A stretch of 6,111 nt of DNA, from NCBI GenBank assembly GCA_007129135.1, contig SKWB01000171.1, forward strand, positions 1 through 6,111, given 5' to 3'. A program made the translations under genes and the position numbers. Below are positions 5,058-6,111 of this stretch, piece by piece; position 1 is the first letter of the stretch; every line of letters starts with the position of its first letter. Source of the DNA: Halococcaceae archaeon. Its GTDB lineage: Archaea; Halobacteriota; Halobacteria; Halobacteriales; Halalkalicoccaceae. The notes beneath the pieces were generated by a model. That model saw nothing but the letters and a program-made list of their open reading frames with translations. It had not been told where the DNA came from and did no database searches.

Positions 5058-6111
5058 CTACCGCGCGAGCGGCGCGTTGTACGCCGTCTCGTGGGCCATC
5101 ACCGTCTCCCAGGTCGCCGAACACGCACAGGAGACCTCCTCGAAGACGCTCGGCTCCTGTCGCAGGTCGAAGTCCTTGATCGCCCGCTGGACCAGGTCGT
5201 CACACTCCCCACAGTTGTGGGGGCCGCGGTCGGAGCCGTGACCGACAGGATCCGAGATCACGAGCGCGTCGACCTCCGCGGTCTCGCGGAGGACGTGTGC
5301 GACCGACCAGAGCCACGGCGGCCGGTAGCCGCCGTGGAAGAAGAGTTCGTCGACCATCGTGTAGCGCTGGACGTTGCAGGGGTTCATCGAGACGGTGTGA
5401 CAGCCCTCGACCGCCGCACACCGCTCGACCGAGGAGATCATGTCGGAGACCGCCTCGGGTTCGGTGAGAAACGGCGGCTTCAGCAGGAGGTAGGCCTTCA
5501 CGCCCGCGTCGATGGCGACCGCCTCCGCGCAGGCCGCCTCGAAGTCGGCGAACGCGAAGTACTTGTTCACGCAGTCGCGTCTGACCCGGTCGGTCGCGGT
5601 CTCGAGCCCGATCGCCACGTCGGTCTCCAGTCCTCGGTCCCTGAAGTCGGCGAGCCGATCGCGCTCGACGAAGTCCGGGAGGCTCTCGACGACGATCCGT
5701 TCTCGCTCCGAGAAGGTCTCGGCGATCGCCGCGCGCGTCTCGGCGGGTACCTCCCGTTCGTCGAGGAAGCTTCCGGAGGTGTAGATCTTCACGAGGTCGC
5801 AGTGATCGTCAGCGTGTTCGGCCTCGTGGTCGAGACAGACCCCGATCTGGTCCATCAAGGCCTCGTGGCTCACGCTGCCGCCCTCGACCGATTCGGCGAC
5901 GTAGCCGCACATCGTGCAGCCACCGGCGCGGGCCCACCGACAGCCGCCGGTGTTGAGGATGATCGTGAGGCTCTCGCGCACGCCGTCGGGCGTGTTGTCC
6001 TCGTCGACCCAGACGCGGGTCGGTTCGTGCGGATCGTACTGCCGGTTCTTCTTTGCGCGAATCCCCCGCATCACCTCGTTGTGGGCGTCCATCCCCCGCC
6101 CGCGTTCGTAG
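5058..6111 (-). CDS. Archaeosine synthase radical-SAM subunit RaSEA (5' end open at window edge)
   Basis: RaSEA works with ArcS to make archaeosine at position 15 of archaeal tRNA: ArcS attaches lysine to the preQ0 base, and RaSEA then splits the adduct by radical chemistry to leave the formamidine of archaeosine. Residues are numbered from the ATG at 6090-6092 (344 residues). The cluster motif is C51-x7-C59-x2-C62 (GCRWARAGGCTMC), an unusual spacing for radical SAM but the one I know from this family (the former conserved hypothetical family TIGR01210). Further landmarks are KIYTSGSFLD (102-111), VVESLPDF (134-141), AIGLETATD (160-168) and YLLLKPPFLT (201-210). A late cysteine group (Cys294, Cys297, Cys322, Cys324) may bind zinc. 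The frame stays open upstream of that ATG through YERGRG to the edge, and these residues look like protein, so the true start is probably beyond 6111; otherwise it is 6092. ArcS and the TGT enzyme are not in the window. Confidence 0.88.
   Translation of the reverse strand, partial: YERGRGMDAHNEVMRGIRAKKNRQYDPHEPTRVWVDEDNTPDGVRESLTIILNTGGCRWARAGGCTMCGYVAESVEGGSVSHEALMDQIGVCLDHEAEHADDHCDLVKIYTSGSFLDEREVPAETRAAIAETFSERERIVVESLPDFVERDRLADFRDRGLETDVAIGLETATDRVRRDCVNKYFAFADFEAACAEAVAIDAGVKAYLLLKPPFLTEPEAVSDMISSVERCAAVEGCHTVSMNPCNVQRYTMVDELFFHGGYRPPWLWSVAHVLRETAEVDALVISDPVGHGSDRGPHNCGECDDLVQRAIKDFDLRQEPSVFEEVSCACSATWETVMAHETAYNAPLAR

Noticed and set aside
1..6111. Search for CRISPR arrays, insertion sequences, tRNA genes, toxin-antitoxin pairs or phage genes
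   Set aside because: No regular repeats, terminal inverted repeats with a transposase, cloverleaf sequences or matching proteins were seen; all larger genes belong to known housekeeping families.

Overview
This is an ordinary stretch of chromosome from a halophilic archaeon (class Halobacteria). The evidence is high GC, acidic proteins rich in Asp and Glu, a family set typical of haloarchaea (CofH, Sir2, a stand-alone Lrp/AsnC ligand domain, PurC, a PurS-PurQ pair, the archaeosine enzyme RaSEA), and TATA-like elements about 27 bp upstream of several ATG codons, as expected for leaderless transcripts. The genus cannot be fixed from the window.

Layout: 1-119 is non-coding with two small hairpins. 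A leftward block follows: cofH (120-1481), a Sir2 deacylase (1527-2276) and a 77-residue RAM-domain protein (2368-2601). Each has its own candidate promoter, so they need not form one operon. A short divergent promoter region (2602-2751) separates them from a rightward purine block: purC (2752-3765), purS (3817-4071) and purQ (4068-4748), the last two overlapping as ATGA. After purQ there is a strong hairpin, then on the minus strand a 42-codon small gene (4819-4947). Last is RaSEA (5058 to the right edge), whose reading frame is still open where the window ends.

Functions: PurS and PurQ are two of the three parts of FGAM synthase; the large part, PurL, is not here. PurC acts later in the same de novo purine pathway. 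CofH makes the 5-deazaflavin precursor of coenzyme F420, and RaSEA completes archaeosine (a 7-deazaguanosine) in tRNA. Both are radical-SAM enzymes, and both products ultimately draw on GTP, hence on the purine pathway.

I see no mobile element, CRISPR array, tRNA or rRNA, and no clear new system. The observations most worth a second look are a 22-codon ORF placed exactly where a leaderless purC transcript should begin and ending in a GTGA overlap with the purC start, a 12-bp exact repeat shared by two promoter regions, and the small Trp-containing protein at 4819-4947.
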